A program made the translations under genes and the position numbers. Shown one piece after another: positions 53,138-61,986 of a stretch of DNA of 64,000 nucleotides. Positions within the stretch are counted from its first letter, which is position 1, and each line of letters opens with the position of its first letter. The notes under the pieces are model-generated. The model did not search any database. It saw nothing but the letters and a program-made list of their open reading frames with translations, and had not been told where the DNA came from. Origin of the DNA: Clostridia bacterium (GTDB taxonomy: Bacteria; Bacillota; Clostridia; Peptostreptococcales; Acidaminobacteraceae). The stretch is taken from contig JAGYOH010000001.1 of NCBI GenBank assembly GCA_018399635.1, positions 162,298 to 226,297 on the forward strand. The letters run 5' to 3'.

Positions 53138-54662
53138 CCACACCCACCACTTTCCGGTTGAGGATACCGTGCTTCTCCAGAGGATCCTTGGCGTACTGGA
53201 TGGTGTCGTAGCTGATTTGTTCCCCCTGGTTGAATTTTTCTAGATCTGATTTTTTCACCAGGTAACCCGTGACCCGGATGATGTCTCCGTCCTCGGAATA
53301 GGCGGAAATATAGCGCATTCCGGACTCGAAGCCGCCGTTGAAGATATCGAGGACCGCCTGGGGGTTGGCCTTGGCGGTATAATCGAAGGGGAAATGATCG
53401 CCGATTCCGGATGGAAAGTAGGGATGAACCTGGCCTGCCTGTCTCAAGTGATCGTAAAGGGGGATATCCTTGTCAATGGCCACCCGCATCCCGGCGGTGG
53501 TCCCCTCATCTCCCGCCGCTCCCACCTGGGAGTGGAGGAGGAAGCGATGATTCCAGATTTTGCCGTACTTGCTTCTGAATTCACCCACCCGCTTTTGTAT
53601 GACATCAAGGATGGCCAGGGCCAGGGCATTGGCCTCGGAATCCCGGCCGTAAACCAGGTCAAGACCTTCTACTGTCATCAGGGTATCCACCGCTTCGTCC
53701 ATGCCCACAAGACCGAAGAGTCCGACAAATCGATCCAGATCCACAAAGCCCTCCTTGACGAGGAAACTGGACTTGAAGAAGGGGGTCTCTTCAACTAAAA
53801 ATTTGATTTTACCCTCCATCAGTCTCAACAGCGCATCGATGGACAGGGGGAGCAGGCGGTCAAAGAAGTCCGCCCTTGAGCTGGATTCTCCCGCGATTTT
53901 ATTGAGCCTCAGTCTGGAGAGGGTGAAGGCGCCGCCACCGATGGGGAGACCGTTGTAGCAGCTGGCGATGCCGTAATCTCCCTTGAAATCCCTGCGGAAG
54001 ATTTTGTCATTGGCAAAGGCAGGATTGGCACAGACCAGTGAAGATGCCACACAGGAGAGGGCGAAATCGTCACTGGTCTTTTCCTTGTCATACAAAATCG
54101 TGAGATTGGGTGTCACGTTCTGGAGTTCCTGAATCAGATCAATGATCAGTTCCCCGGCCACCGTTGACTCGGGCCCCACATTCCCATGGGAAAAACTGTC
54201 GTTGATGGTGCGGTCAAGGTGGATCAGGAACCATTTGATCTGCTCCCGGGCCACTTCCCTATCCTCGATGAAGGGGTCCAGGAGACGGTCGATCCGGCCC
54301 AGGTAAACCGGAAACCGGGTGATGGAGGGCACATGGTGGTAGAAAATCTGCAGGGTCTGGATGGCCTCCAGGAGATTTTTCGGTGGATCCAGGCGAAGAA
54401 ACTTCGAACCTTCCCTGAAAAGCTTGTCATAATCCGGCAGGATGTACCTCGGGGCATAGGGTGCATGACCCTCGTCGAGGTCACAGATGATCCCCTTTTC
54501 AAAGAGTTCAAGGATGGTCTCATCCTCCCCCACCGGCAGCGGCAGTTGATTTTCCGCAAGCTTTGCCAGGGCAAAGGTCTGCTGCTCATAGGTCAGACTG
54601 GGATTTTGAATGATCTGAAGCACGTCTTCCCTGGTTTCTTCATGTTTTTGATAGATTTTCAA
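53130..54662 (-). CDS. yjjI: YjjI-family glycine radical enzyme
   Basis: The 510-residue protein starts at TTG 54662, 7 nt after AAGGGGG. It matches YjjI rather than pyruvate formate-lyase or NrdD. The catalytic cysteine region is IASCYNGLPIGGG, and the glycyl-radical site near the C terminus is RVTGYLV. The substrate of YjjI is not firmly established. With yjjW it forms a two-gene operon divergent from a Crp-family regulator, consistent with anaerobic control. Confidence 0.92.
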   Translation of the reverse strand: MKIYQKHEETREDVLQIIQNPSLTYEQQTFALAKLAENQLPLPVGEDETILELFEKGIICDLDEGHAPYAPRYILPDYDKLFREGSKFLRLDPPKNLLEAIQTLQIFYHHVPSITRFPVYLGRIDRLLDPFIEDREVAREQIKWFLIHLDRTINDSFSHGNVGPESTVAGELIIDLIQELQNVTPNLTILYDKEKTSDDFALSCVASSLVCANPAFANDKIFRRDFKGDYGIASCYNGLPIGGGAFTLSRLRLNKIAGESSSRADFFDRLLPLSIDALLRLMEGKIKFLVEETPFFKSSFLVKEGFVDLDRFVGLFGLVGMDEAVDTLMTVEGLDLVYGRDSEANALALAILDVIQKRVGEFRSKYGKIWNHRFLLHSQVGAAGDEGTTAGMRVAIDKDIPLYDHLRQAGQVHPYFPSGIGDHFPFDYTAKANPQAVLDIFNGGFESGMRYISAYSEDGDIIRVTGYLVKKSDLEKFNQGEQISYDTIQYAKDPLEKHGILNRKVVGVDG

Positions 54663-54708
54663 CTCATGACCCCCTTCTCGTCGCGATAATTTTTGCTATT
54701 GTCTTGAG

Positions 54709-54714
54709 TATAAT
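54709..54714 (+). promoter_or_regulatory. Overlapping divergent -10 elements in the yjjI/crp gap
   Basis: AGTATAAT at 54707-54714 gives TATAAT rightward and TATACT leftward. Neither has a strong -35, as expected for promoters that need an activator. Confidence 0.45.
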
Positions 54715-54735
54715 CCATGTGGTACACTCAAATAA

Positions 54736-55479
54736 ATGACATTTGTCACTTTTTTTAAGGGGGTGTCGAAAATTTTCAACCAGACCTTGAAGGAAATTCT
54801 GGACCTTGCTTTCAACCAGCAGGGTGAATCCCTGCAGGACATGAAGACCCGTCTGTCCGGCCTAGAATCCCGATCCTTGAAACTCATGCAAAAGAGACCC
54901 CAGGAAGGCCTTCTCCACCAAAAAGACCCCCTCCGTGAACTTTACATACTGATTTCGGGGACCACCTATACCCTTCATTTCACCCTCGAAGGCCGCAGGG
55001 TCATCTCAGACACCTTGTCCGGTGGACAGATTTTCGGTCTCATCGAGGTCCTCAGCGAAGAAACAACCTCCCGGGCGGCGGTCCATACCCTCACCGACTG
55101 TCTTTTCATAGAAGTCAACCGGGAACTATTTTTGCAGGCCCTCTACGAGGACCCCGAAATCTCACAAGCCATCATGCACTATCTGGCCAGATTTTCCAAC
55201 AGGCTCATTGCCGCTTTTGAGCGAAGAACCTCTGTCAGCGCCTACGAAAACCTGCTGCTGTACTTGTACAACAAATCCCTGGGTCAGGATTTTCCCCACC
55301 GGATCAAGGAAAAGAAGGCCTTCATCGCCGACGCCCTCCATGTCGACAAAAGGACCCTTTACCGATATTTGAACCGACTCAGTGACGAAGACTTGATTCT
55401 CAGGGAAGGCCAGACCATCCTCATCACCAGGGACCGGTTCGTACGCCTGGCGGATAAAATCGGATCAATCCAACTCTGA
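54736..55479 (+). CDS. Crp/Fnr-family transcriptional regulator
   Basis: The longest frame gives 247 aa; the true start is unclear, because ATG 54736 lacks a ribosome site and lies in a palindrome, while GTG 54763 is too close to AAGGGG. A cyclic-nucleotide-type beta barrel (ELYILISGTTYTLHF..GQIFGLIEVL) is followed by a Crp-type HTH (KKAFIADALHVDKRTLYRYLNRL). There is no obvious FNR-type Cys cluster. It most likely controls the divergent yjjI-yjjW operon. Confidence 0.87.
   Translation: MTFVTFFKGVSKIFNQTLKEILDLAFNQQGESLQDMKTRLSGLESRSLKLMQKRPQEGLLHQKDPLRELYILISGTTYTLHFTLEGRRVISDTLSGGQIFGLIEVLSEETTSRAAVHTLTDCLFIEVNRELFLQALYEDPEISQAIMHYLARFSNRLIAAFERRTSVSAYENLLLYLYNKSLGQDFPHRIKEKKAFIADALHVDKRTLYRYLNRLSDEDLILREGQTILITRDRFVRLADKIGSIQL
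54737..54748. promoter_or_regulatory. Palindrome near the Crp-type gene start
   Basis: TGACA-TT-TGTCA is a perfect 5+5 inverted repeat in the yjjI/crp gap, about 75 nt upstream of yjjI. It is a candidate operator for the regulator. Confidence 0.45.
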
Positions 55480-55504
55480 TGCGATTTCCCAGGACCGCTT
55501 TGAT

Positions 55505-55543
55505 AAAAAGGGCAAGAAGTCATACCGGCTTCCTGCCCTTTTT
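55505..55543 (+). terminator. Terminator of the Crp-type gene
   Basis: AAAAAGGGCA and TGCCCTTTTT pair, with an inner AGAAG/CTTCC extension. Confidence 0.85.
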
Positions 55544-55655
55544 CACCCTATATCCTCTACCACTTTTTTCTCTGGTCCGGGAAACATGTCCCACACCCCG
55601 GATATCATCGTCTTTCTCAGTCCGGTCTTGTCCGGAAAAAATTTCACACTCCTTG

Positions 55656-56678
55656 TCAACTCTCCTCCGAAAACCTCATCCACTTTGTTTCAGTTCTTGC
55701 ACCAAGATAAGCCCTGACCATTTCCCTGTATTCTGCAAAACGTTCCTCCTCCTCGATCAGGAGGGGGCGGGCCCGCCAGACCGCCTCGGTGAAGACCTCG
55801 GTATCCCTTCTTTCATAGGAGAATCTGATGATTTCATCCAGGGCCAGGATAAAACGCCCTTCAAACTTTTCCTGCATAGGCAGGGCCCAGAACCAGCTCT
55901 CCTGTTGAAAAACTCTTCCTTTGTAGATTTTCAGAAGTCTGCTGTCCGGTGCCTTGACGACGGATTCAAAGGCCTCCAGGTCGAAATAATCCGGATGGAT
56001 TTCCAATGCATAGGCCTCATTGGCATAGTGTATCCCCACCTTTTTTTCAGGCAGACCGCCCAGTGATTTTCTCATGGAGTAGACAGCGGTCTGCAGATGG
56101 GTGACGGCCCTCGGATAGGTCATGTCCGGATAGAGGGCCTCGATCAGAAGGTCCTTGTGCTGTGGCATCCCCCTATGAATCAGCAAAAAACTGAAGAGCT
56201 CCGCCGATTTTTTTCGCTTGAAGGCAATGGTTGATGGCCCGAAATTCATCCTGAGTTCGCCAAAAATCCGGATGCTGAGTTCCTCCTTCGAGTCGCGATT
56301 CCCGGAAACTCTTCCCCTTTTCAGTTCATCCAGCATTTTTTTCAGGGTTTGATGGAGTCTTTCCACCCTCATGGGCTTGAGCAGGTAATCAATGGCATGG
56401 GCCTCGAAGGCCTCCGAAGCAAAGTTGTTGTAGGCGGTGACAAAGGCGATTTTCAGATCGGGATTCAAGGCCAACAGGGCATGAGCCAGTTCTATGCCGT
56501 TGCCGCTTGAGAGCTCGATGTCCAAAAAGGCCAGATCCGGGGGATCGGACTCACACAAAGCCAGGGCCTCTGAGGGATTGTTGAAGCCTCTGATGACAAA
56601 GGAGGGATCATAGGCCTTGAGATAGCCGATAATTTCTTCAAGCACATAGGATTCATCATCAACGACCAGCACTTTCAT
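55656..56678 (-). CDS. Response regulator with receiver and BTAD (SARP-like) output domains
   Basis: The start is ATG at 56678, 340 aa, with AGGAGG 10 nt upstream. Receiver residues 1-120 include VDDE, the phospho-Asp in LAFLDIEL and the Lys in LLKPMR. The output part starts with a winged-helix-like region (IRIFGELRMNFGPSTIAFKRKKSAELFSFLL) and ends in a tetratricopeptide-like bacterial transcriptional activator domain. It overlaps the sensor kinase gene by 20 nt, so the two form a pair. Confidence 0.9.
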   Translation of the reverse strand: MKVLVVDDESYVLEEIIGYLKAYDPSFVIRGFNNPSEALALCESDPPDLAFLDIELSSGNGIELAHALLALNPDLKIAFVTAYNNFASEAFEAHAIDYLLKPMRVERLHQTLKKMLDELKRGRVSGNRDSKEELSIRIFGELRMNFGPSTIAFKRKKSAELFSFLLIHRGMPQHKDLLIEALYPDMTYPRAVTHLQTAVYSMRKSLGGLPEKKVGIHYANEAYALEIHPDYFDLEAFESVVKAPDSRLLKIYKGRVFQQESWFWALPMQEKFEGRFILALDEIIRFSYERRDTEVFTEAVWRARPLLIEEEERFAEYREMVRAYLGARTETKWMRFSEES

Positions 56679-59052
56679 CGGGTTTAACCTCCTTTCTGGC
56701 CAGGATGCTGAAGGAAACCGCAGTTCCCCGGCCTTGAACACTTTCTATGGAAAGACTTGATCCGAACAGGACCTGAAGCCGCCTCTGGATATTGCTTAAT
56801 CCGATTCCGGATTCAGAGACGGCAATCCCGCGTTTTATCCTTTCCACCTCTTCGGGAGCCATGCCGATGCCGTCATCCTTGACTTCAATCACGACGCGGT
56901 GGCCGTCATTGACCACTGAAACCAGGACCTTTCCGGTTTCAGTCTTTGGCAGAATGCCATGCCGGATGGCGTTTTCCACCAGGGGCTGGATCGTCAGAAG
57001 GGGGACCTCCACCTCTAGATCTCCTTCCAAGTAAAACTCGGAATTGATTCGATCCCTGAATCTCGCCTGTTCGATACTGACATAGGCCTTGACGATTCCA
57101 ATCTCCCTTGAAAGCCGGATGATGCCGGTGGTTGATTCAAAGTCGATACCCCCCCTGAGATAGTCCGCCAGGTCATGAATCAGTTGTTTGGTCATGGGCG
57201 GGTTGACCTCCGCCATGGAGGCGAGAACACTCAAGGTATTGAATAAAAAATGAGGCTTGATCTGGGCCTGAAGAAACATCAGTTGAGAGGCCAGCAGTTT
57301 TTCCGACGAGACCGACAAATAAATCAGGTTCTTCACCCGGGTCTTGAGTTCCCAGGGTTTGAAGGGCATGGTCAAAAAATCCGATGCGCCATTGGTGAGC
57401 CCCTCGGCGATATAATTCTCCTGACCGATTTCTGAAATCAGAATCACCGGCATGATTTCCTTAGGGATCAGTTCTCTCAACTGCTTGAGACTGTTCAACC
57501 CCTGACGGGGATTGTCCCGAACATCCAGAACCAGAAGATTGACCGGCTCAGGTTGAAGGAGTATGGAAAACCCATCGAGGCTGTCTTCGATTCTGACCAC
57601 GTGATAACCGCAGGGAGAAAGTCTGCTTTTGACTTCCTCGTACCGGAATTCATTGACCGTGACCAGTCCGATATTCGGCTTTTGATTCTTATCCTCGGTG
57701 AGCTGATGATGACGATTCATCACATGCTTTTCCAATTGCTCCTGTTTTTCTCTGGACTCCTGAAGTTCCTCCTTCAGTTGTTTTCTGATGCGATAGGATT
57801 CCAAGGAGTCATAAGAGGTCGAGATGGAAATCAGAAACATCTGGATCACGACACCCACTGAGGTGAGTTCTCCCAAGGGGCTGACAATCTTATTGTCCTG
57901 AAGCAGCATATCGTGGACACTCATCGCGAAGACCAGAAACCCTCCGATCATCACAAGCAATCCGGTCCGATAGACGGGAATCGCCTTGAAGTACAGCCAC
58001 AAGGCCCTGAAAGCAACTACTATGATCACAGCCTCCATGACGTGGATCCAAGCGGTGAATTCCGAAACCGGCGTTATGGCAATCAGAAGGGTCATGATCG
58101 TGGTATAGGTGTTCAGAAGCCACTCCTTCTTGAGGCGGCTTCGGTCAAAAAACAATTCTTTGAAGGCCGTGTAGAGCAGGGCCGGAAACCACAGCAGGGT
58201 GAAATAGTTCAATCGCACCAGCAATTCATAGGGCAGTTCGGGATAGACCGTAAAAATCTGATAACTCCCATAAAGACTGATTCGCAGCACAGCCACCCCA
58301 CAGAGCAGAATGACCACCAGACTCTTCCGAACGTCCTTGAGAATCAAAAAAAACAAAGAATGGTAGATGGCCATGACGAGAAGACTGCCGATGAGAAGGC
58401 CGTCCTTCAACAGTATCCGGTTCTCCAGCTGTTTGATGCCCTCCAGGGTCCCCAACTGGATCGGATACCAGATGCCGCCTCTGGCATAGAGGTGGTTGGA
58501 GACCTGCACCACCACCTCCACGGTATCCTCTGAAGCCTCAAAATAGAACCACTGGGGCTTGTTTTCAGGGATATGCCCACCGGGCTCATGACTGATCCTG
58601 CCGTTGCTGGCTTTCAGTTCACCGTCGACGTACATCTCGTAGGCCGTGGAAACGGAATCCAGGCGAAACGCCAAGGGAACACCGACGGGCACACCCTCCA
58701 TGACCAGTCGATAGGAAGCTGATCCGAAACCCGGAAGATCTTCCCCGTCAATGGCGTAGGTATTCCAGACCTCGGGCACTCTGCCGTAGAGATCCGGCCC
58801 GCCGACCTTGCCTGAGGACTCCGGATACAGGAACTGCTGCCAGTAGACTTCCCAATCACCGTTGAGATTGACGACCTCATGGCCCTGCAGAGGCCTTTGG
58901 GAGAAATCAATGGTGCCATCGGCCACACGCAATTCTTCGGGATGAATGATGATCCCCACCAATCGACCACCGATTCCCAGAATCAGCAGAAAAACGAGGA
59001 ACAAAAAAAAATTTCGCAACCAGGTAGAGAATCTGATCAATTTTTTAGTCAT
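56659..59052 (-). CDS. 7TMR-DISM sensor histidine kinase with an internal receiver-like domain
   Basis: The 797-residue protein has an N-terminal TM, an extracellular DISMED-type beta domain (~45-215), seven TM helices (~220-405), a coiled coil, a receiver-like domain (~465-585), and a LytS-type kinase with QIKPHFLFNTLSVLASMAE and an ATPase domain (NAIRHGI, DDGIGM, GIGLSN). The receiver keeps the phospho-Asp (LLVLDVRD) and Lys (MPFKPWE), but the N-terminal acidic pair is replaced by VNE. It probably phosphorylates the BTAD response regulator encoded next to it. The signal is unknown. Confidence 0.9.
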   Translation of the reverse strand: MTKKLIRFSTWLRNFFLFLVFLLILGIGGRLVGIIIHPEELRVADGTIDFSQRPLQGHEVVNLNGDWEVYWQQFLYPESSGKVGGPDLYGRVPEVWNTYAIDGEDLPGFGSASYRLVMEGVPVGVPLAFRLDSVSTAYEMYVDGELKASNGRISHEPGGHIPENKPQWFYFEASEDTVEVVVQVSNHLYARGGIWYPIQLGTLEGIKQLENRILLKDGLLIGSLLVMAIYHSLFFLILKDVRKSLVVILLCGVAVLRISLYGSYQIFTVYPELPYELLVRLNYFTLLWFPALLYTAFKELFFDRSRLKKEWLLNTYTTIMTLLIAITPVSEFTAWIHVMEAVIIVVAFRALWLYFKAIPVYRTGLLVMIGGFLVFAMSVHDMLLQDNKIVSPLGELTSVGVVIQMFLISISTSYDSLESYRIRKQLKEELQESREKQEQLEKHVMNRHHQLTEDKNQKPNIGLVTVNEFRYEEVKSRLSPCGYHVVRIEDSLDGFSILLQPEPVNLLVLDVRDNPRQGLNSLKQLRELIPKEIMPVILISEIGQENYIAEGLTNGASDFLTMPFKPWELKTRVKNLIYLSVSSEKLLASQLMFLQAQIKPHFLFNTLSVLASMAEVNPPMTKQLIHDLADYLRGGIDFESTTGIIRLSREIGIVKAYVSIEQARFRDRINSEFYLEGDLEVEVPLLTIQPLVENAIRHGILPKTETGKVLVSVVNDGHRVVIEVKDDGIGMAPEEVERIKRGIAVSESGIGLSNIQRRLQVLFGSSLSIESVQGRGTAVSFSILARKEVKPDESAGR

Positions 59053-59315
59053 GGCATACTCCAGTCATCCACAGGGATTCTCTTGAATAATCACCGGGAT
59101 TTTTCAATGGGATTTTTCTCAGTCTATCATATTACCCGCTCTTTGAACAAATTTTAAATGATCGCCGCATTCATTTCAATTGCCGAATCCGCCTGCATCG
59201 GCTCAAATCCGAAAAAGAAAAATTCAACCCAGGCCTTGACCCCTTCTTGAGGGGTGCCTCCTTTGCAGACCAGCACCTTCGACCCCAACGCAAAAGATTT
59301 TCATGACCGCCTCAA
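59053..59315. other. Intergenic region upstream of the sensor kinase gene
   Basis: No gene is seen. On the minus strand a TATGAT lies near 59130 without a good -35; otherwise I see nothing notable. Confidence 0.4.
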
Positions 59316-59346
59316 AAGACCTATAGCCGTAACAGCTATAGGTCTT
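59316..59346 (-). terminator. Terminator of the FecCD-type transporter operon
   Basis: AAGACCTATAGC pairs perfectly with GCTATAGGTCTT (12 bp), followed by TTTG on the minus strand. It lies 20 nt after the DUF364 gene. Confidence 0.85.
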
Positions 59347-59366
59347 ATAAAATGGTTCTAAAAAAT

Positions 59367-60137
59367 CTAAACCTTCACGGCCTTTTTCATCATGGCACTG
59401 GAAACGTGACTGATACCACCGGAAAGGGAGATTTTCTTGAACAAGGATGTCTTTTGACGAATGTCCCACCAGGACCCGGCCAGAACCGTGACGCCGGTGT
59501 CCTTGAAGGCCTCGGGATACATGGGGGTGGAGGATCCCACCAGGACGATTTCCCGGGCGTTCTGACACCAGTCCAGCAATTCCTCGAGGGTCTGGTTGAT
59601 CATAGTGGTGCCGCTGATGATCACCACGTCACACTCCGGCAACAGTTTCTCCTGGTCTTCCATGGGATGGATTTTCATGGTCGCTTCGCCGCCGCTGAGG
59701 GTGATGCCCTTGTCAAAGATAATCACTTTCTTGGCCGCCTGGGCGAACTGTCTGGCCACTGGTTCAATGAATCCGATCATTCCAACCATGTCTTCAGGAT
59801 GGATTTCGAGACCGAAACAGGGGGTGCTTTTGTCATCATCCGGGAGATCGAGTTGGCGGCTGCCGGCGTTCAGGACAGCCATTCCCAGTCCCCTTTGGGC
59901 GTCATCCTCACCCGTGACCGCCAGCCTGGCCACCTCGTAGGCATTTTTCCCGATGATGTCCTGGGCAAAGCCGAAGGAGGAACATCCCGAAGGCAACCGG
60001 TCACGCAGCATATAGGAAAGTCCGACGTCTCCGTTGTCGAGTTCGATGCCGATCAAGGACAAACCCAGAACCGCATCCTTGACAATCATGTTCTTCAAAT
60101 AGGGCCTTGCCGCCTTCAATACATTATCCATTATCAT
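59367..60137 (-). CDS. DUF364/DUF4213 protein (putative heavy-metal chelation family)
   Basis: The 256-residue protein has an N-terminal DUF4213-like part (IGIELDNGDVGLSYML, LGMAVLNAGSR) and a DUF364 part (MVGMIGFIEPVARQF, IFDKGI, DVVIISGTTMINQTLEELL, VLVGSSTPMYPEAF). The family name suggests metal chelation by structural analogy; no activity is proven to my knowledge. It is the last gene of a binding protein-permease-ATPase-DUF364 operon, so it probably handles the transported ligand inside the cell. Confidence 0.88.
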   Translation of the reverse strand: MIMDNVLKAARPYLKNMIVKDAVLGLSLIGIELDNGDVGLSYMLRDRLPSGCSSFGFAQDIIGKNAYEVARLAVTGEDDAQRGLGMAVLNAGSRQLDLPDDDKSTPCFGLEIHPEDMVGMIGFIEPVARQFAQAAKKVIIFDKGITLSGGEATMKIHPMEDQEKLLPECDVVIISGTTMINQTLEELLDWCQNAREIVLVGSSTPMYPEAFKDTGVTVLAGSWWDIRQKTSLFKKISLSGGISHVSSAMMKKAVKV

Positions 60138-60158
60138 TTTATCCCTGCTTTCATCTTA

Positions 60159-60938
60159 TTATTCCAGGTCCGGCGGAATGCAGACCTTTCTCGAATGCCC
60201 CGCCACTTCCAGGAGTTTCAGGGGCACATTGTAAATCTCGCTCAGTACCTTGTCGGTCAGAATCTGATCCCAGGCTCCAAAACTGAACCTTGAATGCCGG
60301 TCAAAAACCGCCACCTTGCCTTCCAGCATGATGGCCTGGTCCGGATTATGGGTGGTCATCACGATGCCATAACCCTGACCCGCCAGTTCCCTGACCATCC
60401 TGAGGATCTTCAGTTGATTGCCGTAATCCAGATGTGCCGTCGGTTCGTCCATCAGAATGAATCGTGCCTCCTGGGTGATGGCCCGGGCGATGGATACCTG
60501 TTGAAGTTCACCTCCGCTGAGCCGGGTATAGGGCTTGTGGGCAAGATGCCTGATCTCCAGCTTCTCCAGGGCCTCCTGCGCCTTAAGATAGGCCTCTTCA
60601 CCGGGTTTTTCGAAAATCCCCAGCCAGGGCGCCCGGCCGGTGACCACATACTCCAGAACGGTATAATCGAAGGACGTCTGGAGAAGCTGGGGGACATATC
60701 CGACCACCCTCGCCACCTCCAAGGGGGTCAATGTGTCGATATTCTGGTCGTCAATGGTGACGGTCCCCCGGCTAGGCCTGAGCAGATCGGTCATACAATG
60801 CAGGAGAGTGGTTTTGCCGATGCCGTTGGGTCCCAGTATGCACACCACTTCTCCAGACTCAACCACAAGGTCGACATCATCGAAAATCCGTCTGCTTCCG
60901 TCATAGGAGAAACTCACCTGATTCAGGGCAATCTTCAT
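60159..60938 (-). CDS. ABC transporter ATP-binding protein, FecE/BtuD type
   Basis: The 259-residue protein has Walker A GPNGIGKTTLL, signature LSGGELQQVSIARA and Walker B FILMDEPTAHLD. It is the ATPase of the FecCD-type importer encoded upstream and lies 4 bp after the permease gene. Related systems carry siderophores, corrinoids or molybdate/tungstate (MolC). Confidence 0.93.
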   Translation of the reverse strand: MKIALNQVSFSYDGSRRIFDDVDLVVESGEVVCILGPNGIGKTTLLHCMTDLLRPSRGTVTIDDQNIDTLTPLEVARVVGYVPQLLQTSFDYTVLEYVVTGRAPWLGIFEKPGEEAYLKAQEALEKLEIRHLAHKPYTRLSGGELQQVSIARAITQEARFILMDEPTAHLDYGNQLKILRMVRELAGQGYGIVMTTHNPDQAIMLEGKVAVFDRHSRFSFGAWDQILTDKVLSEIYNVPLKLLEVAGHSRKVCIPPDLE

Positions 60939-60942
60939 GGTA

Positions 60943-61986
60943 TCATTCCACCTTTATTCGCTGTTTGTACAGCAAGTAGCCGTAAAGCGGCGCCCCAATG
61001 AAACCGATCAGTATCGACAGAGGGATTTCTACTGTCGAGAGCGTTCTGGCCAGAGTGTCGATGATTAGCATGAAAAGTCCTCCCATCACCAGGGTCAGAG
61101 GCAGCAACCTGGTATTGTCGGTTCCGATCATCAACCTCCCCAGATGGGGAATGACCAGACCGATCCATCCGATATTCCCGCTGATGGAAACCGCACTGGC
61201 CGTCAAGAGGCTTGCGCAGACAATGACGATTCCTCTGACCCTTCTGGTATTGACCCCGATCGTCCTGGCTTCAACTTCACCGAAGGAGAGAATATTGATC
61301 CGCCAGGACAAGAGAATCAGGACTGTCGCAGCCGCGACAAAAACCGGCAGAATACCCAGGATTTCCTGCCTCAGAACATTGGCGACGCTCCCCATCTGCC
61401 AGAAGACGATGGAGGAAAGCTCCGTCTGTTCCTCCGCTACGAATTTCATGATTCCCAGCACCGAACTCATGAAGCCGCCCACGATGATTCCCGACAGTAC
61501 CAGCATCATGTTGGAGTAATTCCTGAAGAGTCTGGGAATGGTCGTGGCCAGCGTGACAGCCAGCAACCCACCGGTGAAAGCCATCATTTGGCGGGTTAGC
61601 AGACTACCACCCAACAGAATCGCCCCGGCAGCCCCCACCGCCGCCCCGGAACTGACTCCCAACAAGTCCGGCGATACCAGGGGATTCCTGAACACGCTCT
61701 GATAGATTGCTCCCGACAATGACAGCATGCCGCCGATAATGACAGAAGCCAGAATCCTCGGCAGGCGGACATGGAAGACAATGCTCTCCATGACCGGATC
61801 AATCTGATCCAAAAATCCGAGTTGATACAGAAAAACCTTCGCCACCGCCGTCGGGTCATTGCTGTACCTTCCCCTGCTGAGAGAAAAAAAGATCCCTGCC
61901 AACAAAAGGATAGACAACAGCAGCAGCTGTTGCCTGAATCCATTTTTCTTCACCATGCCGCTATCAAGATTGCGGGGAACCTTCAT
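60943..61986 (-). CDS. FecCD-family ABC transporter permease
   Basis: The 347-residue permease has about ten TM segments and the typical RLPRILASVIIGGMLSLSGA, FRNPLVSPDLLGVSSGAAVG and a C-terminal FIGAPLYGYLLYK. ATG 61986 overlaps the binding-protein stop (ATGA). FecCD permeases import siderophores, heme, cobalamin or oxyanions. A ModE-like box before the operon favours Mo/W here. Confidence 0.93.
   Translation of the reverse strand: MKVPRNLDSGMVKKNGFRQQLLLLSILLLAGIFFSLSRGRYSNDPTAVAKVFLYQLGFLDQIDPVMESIVFHVRLPRILASVIIGGMLSLSGAIYQSVFRNPLVSPDLLGVSSGAAVGAAGAILLGGSLLTRQMMAFTGGLLAVTLATTIPRLFRNYSNMMLVLSGIIVGGFMSSVLGIMKFVAEEQTELSSIVFWQMGSVANVLRQEILGILPVFVAAATVLILLSWRINILSFGEVEARTIGVNTRRVRGIVIVCASLLTASAVSISGNIGWIGLVIPHLGRLMIGTDNTRLLPLTLVMGGLFMLIIDTLARTLSTVEIPLSILIGFIGAPLYGYLLYKQRIKVE

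Noticed and set aside
55479..56066. 195-codon frame downstream of the Crp-type gene
   Set aside because: It runs across the Crp terminator and then antisense to the response regulator, with no ribosome site.
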